A stretch of 38,611 bases of DNA from an uncultured Bacteroidales bacterium. GTDB taxonomy: Bacteria; Bacteroidota; Bacteroidia; Bacteroidales; UBA1715. Both the position numbers and the translations under genes were made by a program. The stretch's first letter is position 1. The number at the start of each line of letters is the position of its first letter. The stretch is from positions 1 through 38,611 of the forward strand of contig CALAUG010000069.1 in the NCBI GenBank assembly GCA_937892155.1. Reading direction: 5' to 3'. The notes under the pieces are model-generated. The model had not been told where the DNA came from. It searched no databases and saw nothing but the letters and a program-made list of their open reading frames with translations. Positions 20,501 through 27,029 of the stretch are shown piece by piece.

Positions 20501-22247
20501 GGTTCAAGAACCAGATGGTGAAGCAGGTCAGGTTTGGGTAGATGAAGTTAAGATTTTGGGTGTAGCTTTAGATTTACCTGAAATAGTTGATTATGATGAA
20601 TTGTATACTGCTATTGCAGAAGCTCAGATTTTAGTGGATGAAGCAGTTGTTGGAGACGGAGATGGTAATTATCCACAATCAGCGGTAACAGCATTGGAAA
20701 AAGCAATTACGACTGCAGAAGGTGTTATAGATCATGCATCTACACAATCGGTAGCTGATAATGCAGTAACAACATTGCGTACTGCAATGGCAACGTTTGA
20801 GAAATCTCAAATTTCGGTTGATAAATCAGCATTGTTAGCTAAGATAGAAACGGCTGAGGATTATTACGCAACTGCAAAAGAAGGTTACCAAGAAGGTATG
20901 TATCTAGTAGGTTCAAAAGCAATATTATTGGATGCAATTGATGCTGCAAGAGACGTATATGATGGCAATGCAAATCAAAAAACTGTGGATGCTGCTACAG
21001 CAACATTGGATGCTGCTATCACAGTGTTCTTGAATTCTAAGTTTGATCCAAGTTCTATTAATAGAACGGCGTTGGAAGCTGCTCTTACGGAGGCTAAAGG
21101 ATTATATGCAGATGCAGTTGAAGGTATGGGGGATGGACAGTATCAATATGGTTCAAAATCAATGTTGGAAGCCGCAATATCTGCTGCACAATCAGTAGAT
21201 GATAATTCTTCTGCATCTCAAGAAGATATAGATAATGCAACTTCAATATTGAAGAATGCGATAGAATCATTTAAGGCTGCTCAGGTTTCTGTAGATAAGA
21301 CTTCTTTAGCATCAATTATTTCAACTGCTAATAGTTTGTATGCAACTGCTGTAGAAGGATACTTGAAAGGAAATTATCCTACAGGTTCAAAATCTACATT
21401 TAAAACAGCCATAGATGCTGCACAGGGCATATATAACAATGCAGGTTCGTCTCAAATTGAAGTGAACCAAGCTGTGACAGAATTGAACAATGCAATTAAC
21501 ACATTCAAATCATTGGTAATATTGGTTGACAAGTCAACATTGTCATTCACAATACAAAAGGCACAGACTTCATTGCAAAAAGCAAATGGAAATACTGGTG
21601 ATGGTTCTGGTCAGTATCCACAAAATGCTGTTACGGTATTTACAATGGCAATAGATGAAGCTCAAAGTATCTATGAAAATGGCTCAATTTCGGAACAGCA
21701 GATTATCAACGATGCAGTAGCGTCATTAACGAGAGCAATTGATGAATTTGAGAAATCTGTTAATCCAGTGGAAGTTGATTTGAGTGATTTGATTAATTTA
21801 ATCGTGGAAGCTGACGAATTGTTGAATAGCGCAATAAATCCAGGTGATTACTTGTTACAGTATTTGGATTTGGCAACTTCAAAAGCAAATGCTCAGGCAG
21901 AAGTGAAGAAAACAATTCACGTACAAGAAAATGTATATACTCAAATTCAGCGTTTGTCACAAGCAATTGAAGAATTCAAGAAAGTTGCTAAGACTGCAGT
22001 TGAAGATGTTGTTGCTTCTGAATTGTTAATGTTCCCAGTTCCATGTTCAAGTGTAATTAATTTTTCTTCAACAAAAGAAATCAAAGTGATTACAATAGTA
22101 AATAATTCACAAGCCAAACAAATGTCTGTGGATGTTGATGAAACTGAAGCTCAGGTATATGTTGCAAATCTCAAAGCTGGTGTTTATTTCGCTGTAGTTG
22201 AATACACTGATGGTTCAAAAGAAGTGAAATCATTCTTGAAACGATAG
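14535..22247 (+). CDS. Giant secreted multimodular glycoside hydrolase family 8 enzyme (GH8-CBM-like-12xBig_2-FIVAR-CBM-like-6xFIVAR-T9SS)
   Basis: 2570 residues with a signal peptide (about 1-23). The GH8 domain (about 25-400) carries SEGIAYGM with E96 as the likely acid, the family signature region ATDAELDAAMAL (147-158), NPSYFAPAYY from 206, and DACRNPWR with D278 as the likely base by analogy to GH8 endoglucanases. An Ig-like segment (about 405-500) and a carbohydrate-binding-like beta-sandwich (about 505-710) follow. Then come 12 Big_2 repeats (713-1745), one FIVAR-like repeat (about 1750-1820), a second binding-like module (about 1822-2015), six more FIVAR-like repeats (2019-2486) and a T9SS sorting domain (about 2487-2570). 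GH8 enzymes cut beta-1,4 glucan, xylan or chitosan; the substrate here is unknown. There are no SusC/D or other CAZyme neighbours. Confidence 0.9.
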   Translation: MKRYLLNIVALVLSIVMCNGVFAAGGINTGGGTVPFGSKGAYQYGIVPTNLPTGGAYGGSNDAASAYNAWKSTYVSSCTDGSYRVLFDDNYSTVSEGIAYGMLLSVYADDKDLFDGLWKYYKNNRNGNGVMNWKIGGCSGASGQNGATDAELDAAMALIIASIQWPKGSYGDDAVSLIKKIKTYEMSSDGHTLNGDAWGSANSCRNPSYFAPAYYKEFANVDASNASFWSGSAISASNTVLKANRNSTSGLVSNWCDNAGTENSCGNTGSGANGYGADACRNPWRMAVDYLWHGSSCSSAASDINAKLAAFVKDHESNVTKGPFSNRNVSNPDGGAYSNGSYSTFALPVMTGSNQTSLNKCYTAVKNLGDYDVYFNTTIRCITMFVLTGNFWSPDAAGAVYPPKVLSAKTDEDGNIILVTSKELSGSASASNFTVYYDGTLQSVVSSVSTSGTNVIVNVSKSATPGQVIQISYNGSGNIASKSDGVKMEAFTKQSVVSMVAGSQVIIDEVSDGNEFNNLGGIWFSYNDADDGNGAPSKVSVIEPSSSSSTPFAIDGSVNGPDGKPYCISARFKLGSGTKNGEYSSYVGIGTYMHKDNDNGVVDWSKNTGVTFMYKGPKCKMNFVMQKNVEWNIHYYEVPSCSDWTEIQILFTDLIQAAGWGIICDFDPSQVVKLQWQFTTDFSETPKNMSSWAYAYIDDVKLMTNDANAIKPLTALAISLVSEDDLAKDKLASNANPEKMVIASGAKGDTLYLETTPTPSNATYPVVLWESSDETVATVDYKGRVLGVGYGKATITARSKMHQSIYTTFDVTVPAPAVKPTAIAFDKTSYEVTVGESIYIIPSFTPSNATETGLSWETSDNTKAIVASDGKVTGIAPGSVTITATSTSVSSVKKTVTVTVKDVAVTEVTVEESEVSLELGESKAVATSVLPAAVSQEVTASSSDESIATVAVSGNTVTISSVGIGDATITVKSKADPTISTTIAVTVTGVAITGVAISGTETSVQVGNTISLSASVSPSSASQTVTWSSSDDTKATVTGGVVTGVATGTVTIKATSTEDATKFDEYEVTVTAVPVASVTVTPSTKTLSVGEETQLAVSVKPDNAGDKTVTWSSSDATIATVDAEGNVTAVKAGSCKIIATANDGSKVAGECALTVENVLPTSITMSTTLGFTLGDAAQTLTPTIAPTNATVKTVSWKSSDEAVATVSNGVVTPVGEGNCTITATADGDNTVTAECQVSVVASTINVTDVTLDETATVYLGQTTTLVATVTPNDATNKAVTWSSSDETVATVDANGVVTGVKLGTATITVTTVDGNKTATCDVTVENVSITSITLSESSLTLSLEDDPVELVASYLPANATNVQITWSSDNEKVATVVNGIVTPVGVGTANITAANGSINDVCVVTVSAISVTGVRLDKELLELSVGGSSVLKATVLPANATNTNCTWSSSNEGVATVANGIVSAEAAGECTITVTTEDGNKTATCAVTVKANTIAVTGVTISPADSKSVALNESLTFTATVAPSTATTKDVTWSSSDESVATITNGVVTLKKAGTTTITVTTVDGDFTASCDLTVTDVLATTIIIDNALSLTVGESKSLSLTILPADAAQTATWSSSNELVATVDATGKVTAIAKGSANITAKTTDGTNLTSDPCVVTVSNVSVTAVNLDVTSKVIRLSNPTATLIASVVPSNATIKDINWSSSKEAIATVADGVVTALSVGTTTITAASAEDAYTKATCSVEVVDDSELSAEITVANASYSSAVEGTAIGQYKSGSKSTFLTAISAAQAVLNNASATQVELDAALSALKTAEKTFAKAINANETLIFDADMKQENMTYMATYWFSFNDAEPGGSSVVTPLSSEEEPFSMSTPGYNGTGKAAMMEYELAGAGDLGYNPFVGMGLNFGEPAGKPFDMTGSTGFSFWIKSDSPVYIEAELTTITDACDFYKYLAPYPEWTLVELNWEDLEQYPWGIQVDWDLTQLTKFQWKVQEPDGEAGQVWVDEVKILGVALDLPEIVDYDELYTAIAEAQILVDEAVVGDGDGNYPQSAVTALEKAITTAEGVIDHASTQSVADNAVTTLRTAMATFEKSQISVDKSALLAKIETAEDYYATAKEGYQEGMYLVGSKAILLDAIDAARDVYDGNANQKTVDAATATLDAAITVFLNSKFDPSSINRTALEAALTEAKGLYADAVEGMGDGQYQYGSKSMLEAAISAAQSVDDNSSASQEDIDNATSILKNAIESFKAAQVSVDKTSLASIISTANSLYATAVEGYLKGNYPTGSKSTFKTAIDAAQGIYNNAGSSQIEVNQAVTELNNAINTFKSLVILVDKSTLSFTIQKAQTSLQKANGNTGDGSGQYPQNAVTVFTMAIDEAQSIYENGSISEQQIINDAVASLTRAIDEFEKSVNPVEVDLSDLINLIVEADELLNSAINPGDYLLQYLDLATSKANAQAEVKKTIHVQENVYTQIQRLSQAIEEFKKVAKTAVEDVVASELLMFPVPCSSVINFSSTKEIKVITIVNNSQAKQMSVDVDETEAQVYVANLKAGVYFAVVEYTDGSKEVKSFLKR
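16671..19770 (+). repeat. Array of 12 Big_2 (bacterial Ig-like) domains
   Basis: Twelve units of about 80-90 residues share the core pattern 'L..G....L.....P..A....V.WSSSDE.VATV...G.VT.V..G..TIT.......A.C.VTV'. They start near residues 713, 818, 902, 990, 1072, 1157, 1243, 1327, 1407, 1494, 1578 and 1662. They probably form a long rigid stalk. The DNA copies have diverged, so this is not a recent tandem expansion. Confidence 0.85.
19780..21995 (+). repeat. Seven FIVAR-like helical repeats, split by a carbohydrate-binding-like module
   Basis: Units of about 70 residues contain 'A..LY..AVEG...GQY..GSK..L..AI..AQ...N..A.Q..VD.A...L..AI..F'. The first lies at about 19780-19990. The next six run from about 20590 to 21995, after the second binding-like module at about 19998-20580. 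FIVAR repeats are three-helix bundles, best known as cell-wall or sugar-binding modules of Gram-positive surface proteins. The family call is by pattern only. Confidence 0.7.
21993..22247 (+). other. Type IX secretion C-terminal sorting domain (encoded)
   Basis: The last roughly 84 residues show the type A sorting-domain pattern: 'MFPVPCSSVINFSS', then 'VYVANLKAGVYFAVVEYTDGSKEVKSFLKR', ending in a basic tail. This implies export by the Por secretion system and anchoring at, or release from, the cell surface. Confidence 0.82.
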
Positions 22248-22269
22248 GGGGTTAACTCTCCTTATAATG

Positions 22270-22300
22270 AAAAGGCGGATCTGTTTGGTCCGCCTTTTTT
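22270..22300 (+). terminator. Intrinsic terminator after the GH8 gene
   Basis: AAAAGGCGGA (22270-22279) pairs with TCCGCCTTTT (22289-22298) around a 9-base loop, and a T run follows to 22300. It separates the GH8 gene from the guaB promoter. Confidence 0.9.
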
Positions 22301-22313
22301 GTGAAAAATAATT

Positions 22314-22344
22314 TTTGACAAATGCAGATTTTTCAGTAATTTTG
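22314..22344 (+). promoter_or_regulatory. Bacteroidetes promoter for guaB (TTTG-N19-TAATTTTG)
   Basis: TTTG at 22314-22317, exactly 19 nt, then TAATTTTG at 22337-22344 is a full consensus match. The leader to the ATG at 22369 is about 18 nt. Confidence 0.75.
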
Positions 22345-22368
22345 TCCAATTTATTTAAAACAATACGC

Positions 22369-23841
22369 ATGGCATATAAAACGGATAGAATTATTGGTGA
22401 AGGACTAACTTTTGATGATGTGTTGATAGTTCCACGTTATTCAGAAGTATTGCCTTATCAGGTTGACATAACTACAAAGTTAACGCGAAATATTTCATTG
22501 AATTGCCCAATAGTATCAGCTGCAATGGATACCATTACTGATTCACGTTTGGCAATCGCTATCGCACGTGAGGGTGGTATTGGAATCATTCATAAAAATA
22601 TGCCTATTGAGCAACAAGCATTGGAAGTTAAGCGTGTAAAACGTTGCGAAAATGGAATGATTTACGATCCAGTGACGATTACTCCAAATGAAAAAGTTGC
22701 TGATGCACTCGGTTTGATGGAGGAATTCAAAATAGGTGGAATTCCTGTTGTAGATGAAAATCGTAAATTAGTTGGAATTGTAACAAACCGCGATTTACGT
22801 TTTGTTTCAGATAAATCAAAAAGTATTTCTGAGGTGATGACCAAAGAAAATTTGGTTACTATTACTCAAGGTGATGACATGTCAAAAGCTGCAGAAATAC
22901 TTCAACAATACAGAATTGAAAAATTGCCTGTGGTTGATAAAACGGGGACTTTGGTTGGTTTGTTGACTTACAAGGATATTTCAAAAGCAATAGACAACCC
23001 TCATGCTTGTAAAGATGATAAGGGCCGTTTGCGTGTTGGTGCTTCGATTGGAACAGCGGCAAATACATTCGAACGTTTGGAAGCGTTGGTGCAAGCTGGT
23101 GTAGATGTTGTTGTGGTTGATACTGCACACGGACATTCAAAAGGTGTTATTGATACCGTTCGAAAGGCGAAACAAATGTATCCGCAAATTGATTTTATTG
23201 CTGGAAATATTGCTACTGGCGAAGCTGCAAAAGCATTGGTTGAGGCTGGTGCTGACGCTGTAAAAGTTGGTATAGGTCCTGGTTCAATTTGTACAACACG
23301 TATCATCGCTGGTATTGGCGTGCCTCAATTATCGGCTGTGTTTGATGTTGCTGAAGCATTAAAGGGGACTGATGTGCCTTTGATTGCTGATGGTGGAATT
23401 CGTTATTCTGGTGATATTGTTAAAGCATTGGCTGCTGGAGCTAGTTCTGTGATGCTTGGTTCTTTGTTCGCCGGTTTGGAAGAGTCTCCAGGCGATACAA
23501 TTATTTACCAAGGTCGTAAATTCAAAGCATATCGAGGAATGGGCTCGTTGGAAGCTATGCAGCAAGGTTCGAAAGATCGTTATTTCCAATCAAATGTTGC
23601 GGATGCTAAAAAATTGGTTCCGGAAGGAATTGTTGCCCGTGTTCCTTATCGTGGCACATTGGCAGAAGAAGTTTATCAACTTCTTGGTGGTTTACGTTCA
23701 GGAATGGGATATTGTGGAGCTCCAACAATTGCAGATTTACGTCAAGTTAATTTTGTGAAAATTACTAACGCTGGATATGCAGAGAGCCATCCACACGATG
23801 TTACGATTACTCGTGAGGCTCCTAACTATAGTAGAGAATAA
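22369..23841 (+). CDS. guaB: Inosine-5'-monophosphate dehydrogenase
   Basis: 490 residues from the ATG at 22369; this start matches the conserved IMPDH N-terminus (RIIGEGLTFDDVLIVP) and leaves room for the promoter. An upstream TTG at 22315 would remove that promoter from the leader and is rejected. The enzyme oxidises IMP to XMP with NAD+, the committed step to GTP, in the cytoplasm. The TIM-barrel halves flank two CBS domains (about 95-205). The catalytic loop GPGSICTTR has C308, and GGIRYSGDI and MGSLEAM match the phosphate-binding and flap regions. It stands as a single gene with its own promoter and terminator. No purine-sensing riboswitch was seen in its short leader. Confidence 0.97.
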   Translation: MAYKTDRIIGEGLTFDDVLIVPRYSEVLPYQVDITTKLTRNISLNCPIVSAAMDTITDSRLAIAIAREGGIGIIHKNMPIEQQALEVKRVKRCENGMIYDPVTITPNEKVADALGLMEEFKIGGIPVVDENRKLVGIVTNRDLRFVSDKSKSISEVMTKENLVTITQGDDMSKAAEILQQYRIEKLPVVDKTGTLVGLLTYKDISKAIDNPHACKDDKGRLRVGASIGTAANTFERLEALVQAGVDVVVVDTAHGHSKGVIDTVRKAKQMYPQIDFIAGNIATGEAAKALVEAGADAVKVGIGPGSICTTRIIAGIGVPQLSAVFDVAEALKGTDVPLIADGGIRYSGDIVKALAAGASSVMLGSLFAGLEESPGDTIIYQGRKFKAYRGMGSLEAMQQGSKDRYFQSNVADAKKLVPEGIVARVPYRGTLAEEVYQLLGGLRSGMGYCGAPTIADLRQVNFVKITNAGYAESHPHDVTITREAPNYSRE

Positions 23842-23881
23842 GCAGAATTTAGGAATTCGGGATTGTTTCTGAATTGATATA

Positions 23882-23909
23882 AAAGGGTCGGATTTTCATC
23901 TGACCCTTT
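23882..23909. terminator. Bidirectional terminator between guaB and trkH
   Basis: AAAGGGTCGGA (23882-23892) pairs with TCTGACCCTTT (23899-23909), with one G-U pair and a 6-base loop, flanked by A and T tracts. It sits between convergent guaB and trkH. Confidence 0.85.
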
Positions 23910-23927
23910 ATTTTTATTATATCTACA

Positions 23928-25376
23928 TTATTTCTTCCAAAATGAAGGAAGGCAGAGAATTAAAACGGTGAAGATTTCCAAACGTCCAATCATCATCAAA
24001 GCTGCCATAAGTATTTTAGAAGCAGCTGGGAAAGAACTAAATTCTACTAACATTCCGGATGGACAAAAACCTATACCAACATTGGAAATAGACAGTGCTG
24101 AAGCGGAAAAAGCAGTGTAGAAGTCGTGTCCGAAGAACGTTAATGCGAGTGCACCAAGAAGGAAAATAGCAATATACATTACTATGAACGCATACACATT
24201 TGAGATGACCTTTTTTTCAATCGGTTTATGGCTCAATCTCAGTGTTAAAACTGCATTGGGATGAAGAATTTCTTTTAGTCCTAAATAACTGTTTTTTATC
24301 AAGACCGTGATTCTCACAATTTTAATTGAGCCACTAGTTGAACCTGCACAGGCTCCAAAAAATGTAATGAAGAAAAACAACATCATTGATGCGCTCGGCA
24401 TAAGCGAATAATCAGTGATTGTGAAACCTGTGGTAGTTAAGAATGCTATTACTTGGAACAAAATTTTTCTTATTTCGTACTCTACATCGGTAAAGGCTCC
24501 TTGCTTCCATATATTAATGGCGATAATAAGTAGGGTGACACCAAGAATGACGAGAATGTAATTTTTCAGCTCATCATCTTTTGCTACTAGTTTGAATTTT
24601 CCCCGTATTGCGAGATAAAGAATGACAAAGTTTACTCCAGAAATGAACATGAAAAACATTACAACATATTGGGTGTATGGCGTCGTATTCATAACACTTG
24701 CGTTTTGACTGGAGAATCCTCCAGAAGAAATGCTTGATAATGCCAGTAGTGTTGATTCAAAGAAGGAATTTCCACCTACCATTAAAAGAATAATTTGCAA
24801 AATGGTACAAGCAATATAAATTAAATAAAGACGGCTGGCGGTATCTTTAATTTTGGGATGCAGTTTATCTTTTGATGGCCCGTTTGCTTCGGCAGTGTAT
24901 AGCTGCATGCCTCCCATACCAATCATAGGAATAATGGCAACAGTTAATACAATGATTCCCATTCCGCCAATCCATTGCATAAGGCTGCGCCATAAAATAA
25001 TTTGTTTGGGGAGAATTTCGATGTCGGAGAACACCGTTGCGCCTGTTGTCGTAAATCCCGACATGGCTTCAAAAAAAGCGTCTGTAAACGAGGATAAACT
25101 GTGTGAAAATAAAAACGGCATGGTACCAATAAGGGAAAATATCAACCAGACGGTTCCCACAATGAAATAGCCTTCTTTTCTTCCAACTGTTGTTTTGGGA
25201 CAGTTTTTACAAAAGATTGTGCATAGCACTCCAAATCCTCCCGTTATTGCAATAGACCAGAGAAATCCATCTAGGTCTTCTTCGAAATATATTCCCGCAA
25301 TTACACAAAGAGCCATTAATATTGCTTCAAACAATACTAAATAACCAATTGTACGTATGATGAGTTTTATATTCAT
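23928..25376 (-). CDS. trkH: Trk-type potassium uptake channel subunit TrkH
   Basis: 482 residues, usual for TrkH, with about ten hydrophobic segments. It belongs to the SKT family, with four imperfect pore repeats; selectivity-filter-like segments include FEAMSGFTTTGATV (about 83-96), SSISSGGFS (about 215) and LTTTGFTITD (about 313). It moves K+ across the inner membrane and is gated by TrkA. The ATG overlaps the stop of the preceding 59-codon gene (ATGA), so the three genes trkA, the small membrane gene and trkH form one tightly coupled operon. Confidence 0.95.
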   Translation of the reverse strand: MNIKLIIRTIGYLVLFEAILMALCVIAGIYFEEDLDGFLWSIAITGGFGVLCTIFCKNCPKTTVGRKEGYFIVGTVWLIFSLIGTMPFLFSHSLSSFTDAFFEAMSGFTTTGATVFSDIEILPKQIILWRSLMQWIGGMGIIVLTVAIIPMIGMGGMQLYTAEANGPSKDKLHPKIKDTASRLYLIYIACTILQIILLMVGGNSFFESTLLALSSISSGGFSSQNASVMNTTPYTQYVVMFFMFISGVNFVILYLAIRGKFKLVAKDDELKNYILVILGVTLLIIAINIWKQGAFTDVEYEIRKILFQVIAFLTTTGFTITDYSLMPSASMMLFFFITFFGACAGSTSGSIKIVRITVLIKNSYLGLKEILHPNAVLTLRLSHKPIEKKVISNVYAFIVMYIAIFLLGALALTFFGHDFYTAFSASALSISNVGIGFCPSGMLVEFSSFPAASKILMAALMMIGRLEIFTVLILCLPSFWKK

Positions 25377-25552
25377 TCTTGTTCGTCGGAATCCTTGTCT
25401 TTTCTACCTAATATAAATTCAATACTAATACAGGCTAATCCAATCAGGATGAGTGTCGTGATAGTTGCTTGATCTGCGGCATTTAAGATTAAAAGTACCA
25501 GCGATGCAATTCCTAATGCTAAGGCAACAGAAAATAATATTTTGGTTCTCAT
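25373..25552 (-). CDS. Small two-helix membrane protein between trkA and trkH
   Basis: 59 residues, ATG at 25552-25550, TGA at 25375-25373. Two hydrophobic segments are clear: about residues 5-23 (ILFSVALALGIASLVLLIL) and 30-49 (from TITTLILIG). A charged tail follows (RKDKDSDEQE). Basic residues at the N-terminus and after helix 2 suggest a hairpin with both ends in the cytoplasm. Its start overlaps the trkA stop by one base (TAATG) and its stop overlaps the trkH start (ATGA), strong evidence that it is translated and co-expressed. I do not recognise the family. A role as a Trk accessory or assembly subunit is inference from position only. Confidence 0.85.
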   Translation of the reverse strand: MRTKILFSVALALGIASLVLLILNAADQATITTLILIGLACISIEFILGRKDKDSDEQE

Positions 25553-26907
25553 TATTTTTCAAAGAATTTTTTTACGTCATTCATTGCACCAGGCAGAGCA
25601 AATACAAGTACTTTGTCGTTTGCCATTATTTGGGTGGAACCCGAAGGAATAAAACCATTCCTTCCTCTAACAACACCACCTAAAACAGCGTCTTTCGGGA
25701 AACTTTTGATATTCATCAAACTGTCCTTTGTGATTTTCATGTTTTCGTGGACAATAATTTCCAGAATTTGTGCCTCGCACTGAGTAAGTTGCCTTGTTTG
25801 TGCAATATCGGCAGAATTGCTCAAAGTATATTTATGGATACTATTTGCGGCAATGGTTTTCTTGTTAATCAACGTATCAATGCCAATGTCGTCAGCGATT
25901 TTTATGTAATCCACATTTTCTACTTCGGCTATAGTTCGTTTTACGCCTGCATGTTTTGCCATATAGCACGACAAAATATTTGTCTCTGCGTTGCTTGTAG
26001 TTGCAATAAATACGTCTGTATTTTTAATACCTTCCTCTTCAAGTAGGTCTAAACTTCTACCATCACCGTTAATGACAAGAGTATCTTCCAGTTGTTGAGA
26101 TAATTTTTTTGCTTTTTCTGGATTGATTTCTATTAATTTAACATTGAATTGTTTTTGAAGAATTTTGGCAGTTGCACGTCCAGTACGGCTTCCTCCTAAA
26201 ATCATTACCTGCGAAACATTCAATGCTTTCATTTCAAATGCTTTCAGCATTTTTTCCACACCTTGACGATTGCTTACAATGTACAATACGTCATCTGGTT
26301 TACAAATATCATCTCCTTTCGGGATGATGGTTGAATTACCTCTCTTAATTGCAATTACACGGTATTTCTGTAGTTCTTCCTGTGTTGGTACAATCTCTTG
26401 CATATATTTGCCGATGATTGCAGAATTTTCTTCAATTTTTACAACAAAGAGTGAAAGCAGCCCGTCGGCAAAATCGAACGATTCGCGTGTAGCAGCCCGT
26501 TCAACAAATGTCGCTATTTCTTGAGCAGCAAGTGCTTGCGGATAAATTATAGAATCAATACCAATTTCTTGGAAAAGTTTTTTGTTCTTATCCAAGAGTA
26601 ATTCAGGATCACGAACACGTGCTATTGTATGTGGTGCGCCTAATTTTTTTGCAATAGTTGCAGAAGCAATATTCATTTCAGGGAAATGAGTTACTGCAAT
26701 ATATAAGTCGCAATCAGCAACGCCTGCTTCCTCTAATACGGAAATAGTGAGAGCCGAGCCTTGGATTGTAAGTATGTCGAGGTGTAAAGAAAGCTGTTTA
26801 AGATTTTGTTGGTCAACGTCGATAACAGTTATGTCATGCTTATCATCAGCAAGGATTCTTGCCAAATGTTGTCCTACTTCACCAGCGCCTGCTATAATAA
26901 TTTTCAT
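25552..26907 (-). CDS. trkA: Trk system potassium transport regulatory protein TrkA
   Basis: 451 residues with the duplicated RCK layout: RCK_N (1-125, NAD-binding G-A-G-E-V-G-Q near the start and IDVD at the end of strand 2), RCK_C (about 135-220), a second RCK_N (about 230-350, ILGGSRTGRATA) and a second RCK_C (about 365-450). It is a cytoplasmic gating ring for TrkH that responds to nucleotides. It is the first gene of the trk operon, divergent from the SulP gene with 122 bp between start codons. In other bacteria some RCK_C domains bind c-di-AMP; whether this one does is unknown. Confidence 0.95.
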   Translation of the reverse strand: MKIIIAGAGEVGQHLARILADDKHDITVIDVDQQNLKQLSLHLDILTIQGSALTISVLEEAGVADCDLYIAVTHFPEMNIASATIAKKLGAPHTIARVRDPELLLDKNKKLFQEIGIDSIIYPQALAAQEIATFVERAATRESFDFADGLLSLFVVKIEENSAIIGKYMQEIVPTQEELQKYRVIAIKRGNSTIIPKGDDICKPDDVLYIVSNRQGVEKMLKAFEMKALNVSQVMILGGSRTGRATAKILQKQFNVKLIEINPEKAKKLSQQLEDTLVINGDGRSLDLLEEEGIKNTDVFIATTSNAETNILSCYMAKHAGVKRTIAEVENVDYIKIADDIGIDTLINKKTIAANSIHKYTLSNSADIAQTRQLTQCEAQILEIIVHENMKITKDSLMNIKSFPKDAVLGGVVRGRNGFIPSGSTQIMANDKVLVFALPGAMNDVKKFFEK

Positions 26908-26966
26908 CTTTATGCTAAAAAACTGCTCTAAAGTAGCATATTTTTTTCATAATTCTAAATTTTGTG

Positions 26967-26974
26967 TAGTTTTG
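26967..26974 (+). promoter_or_regulatory. Candidate -7 box for the SulP transporter gene
   Basis: TAGTTTTG fits TAnnTTTG, 55 nt before the ATG at 27030. The -33 position holds a T tract, not TTTG. No exact matching box was seen for the divergent trkA. Confidence 0.4.
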
Positions 26975-27029
26975 CACGCCTTTTCGAAATAGAAGGGCGA
27001 TAATAGAGAACAATTATACATAAATAACT

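Noticed and set aside
22315..22368. Longer guaB start (TTG at 22315)
   Set aside because: Overlaps an exact promoter; the conserved IMPDH N-terminus begins at 22369.
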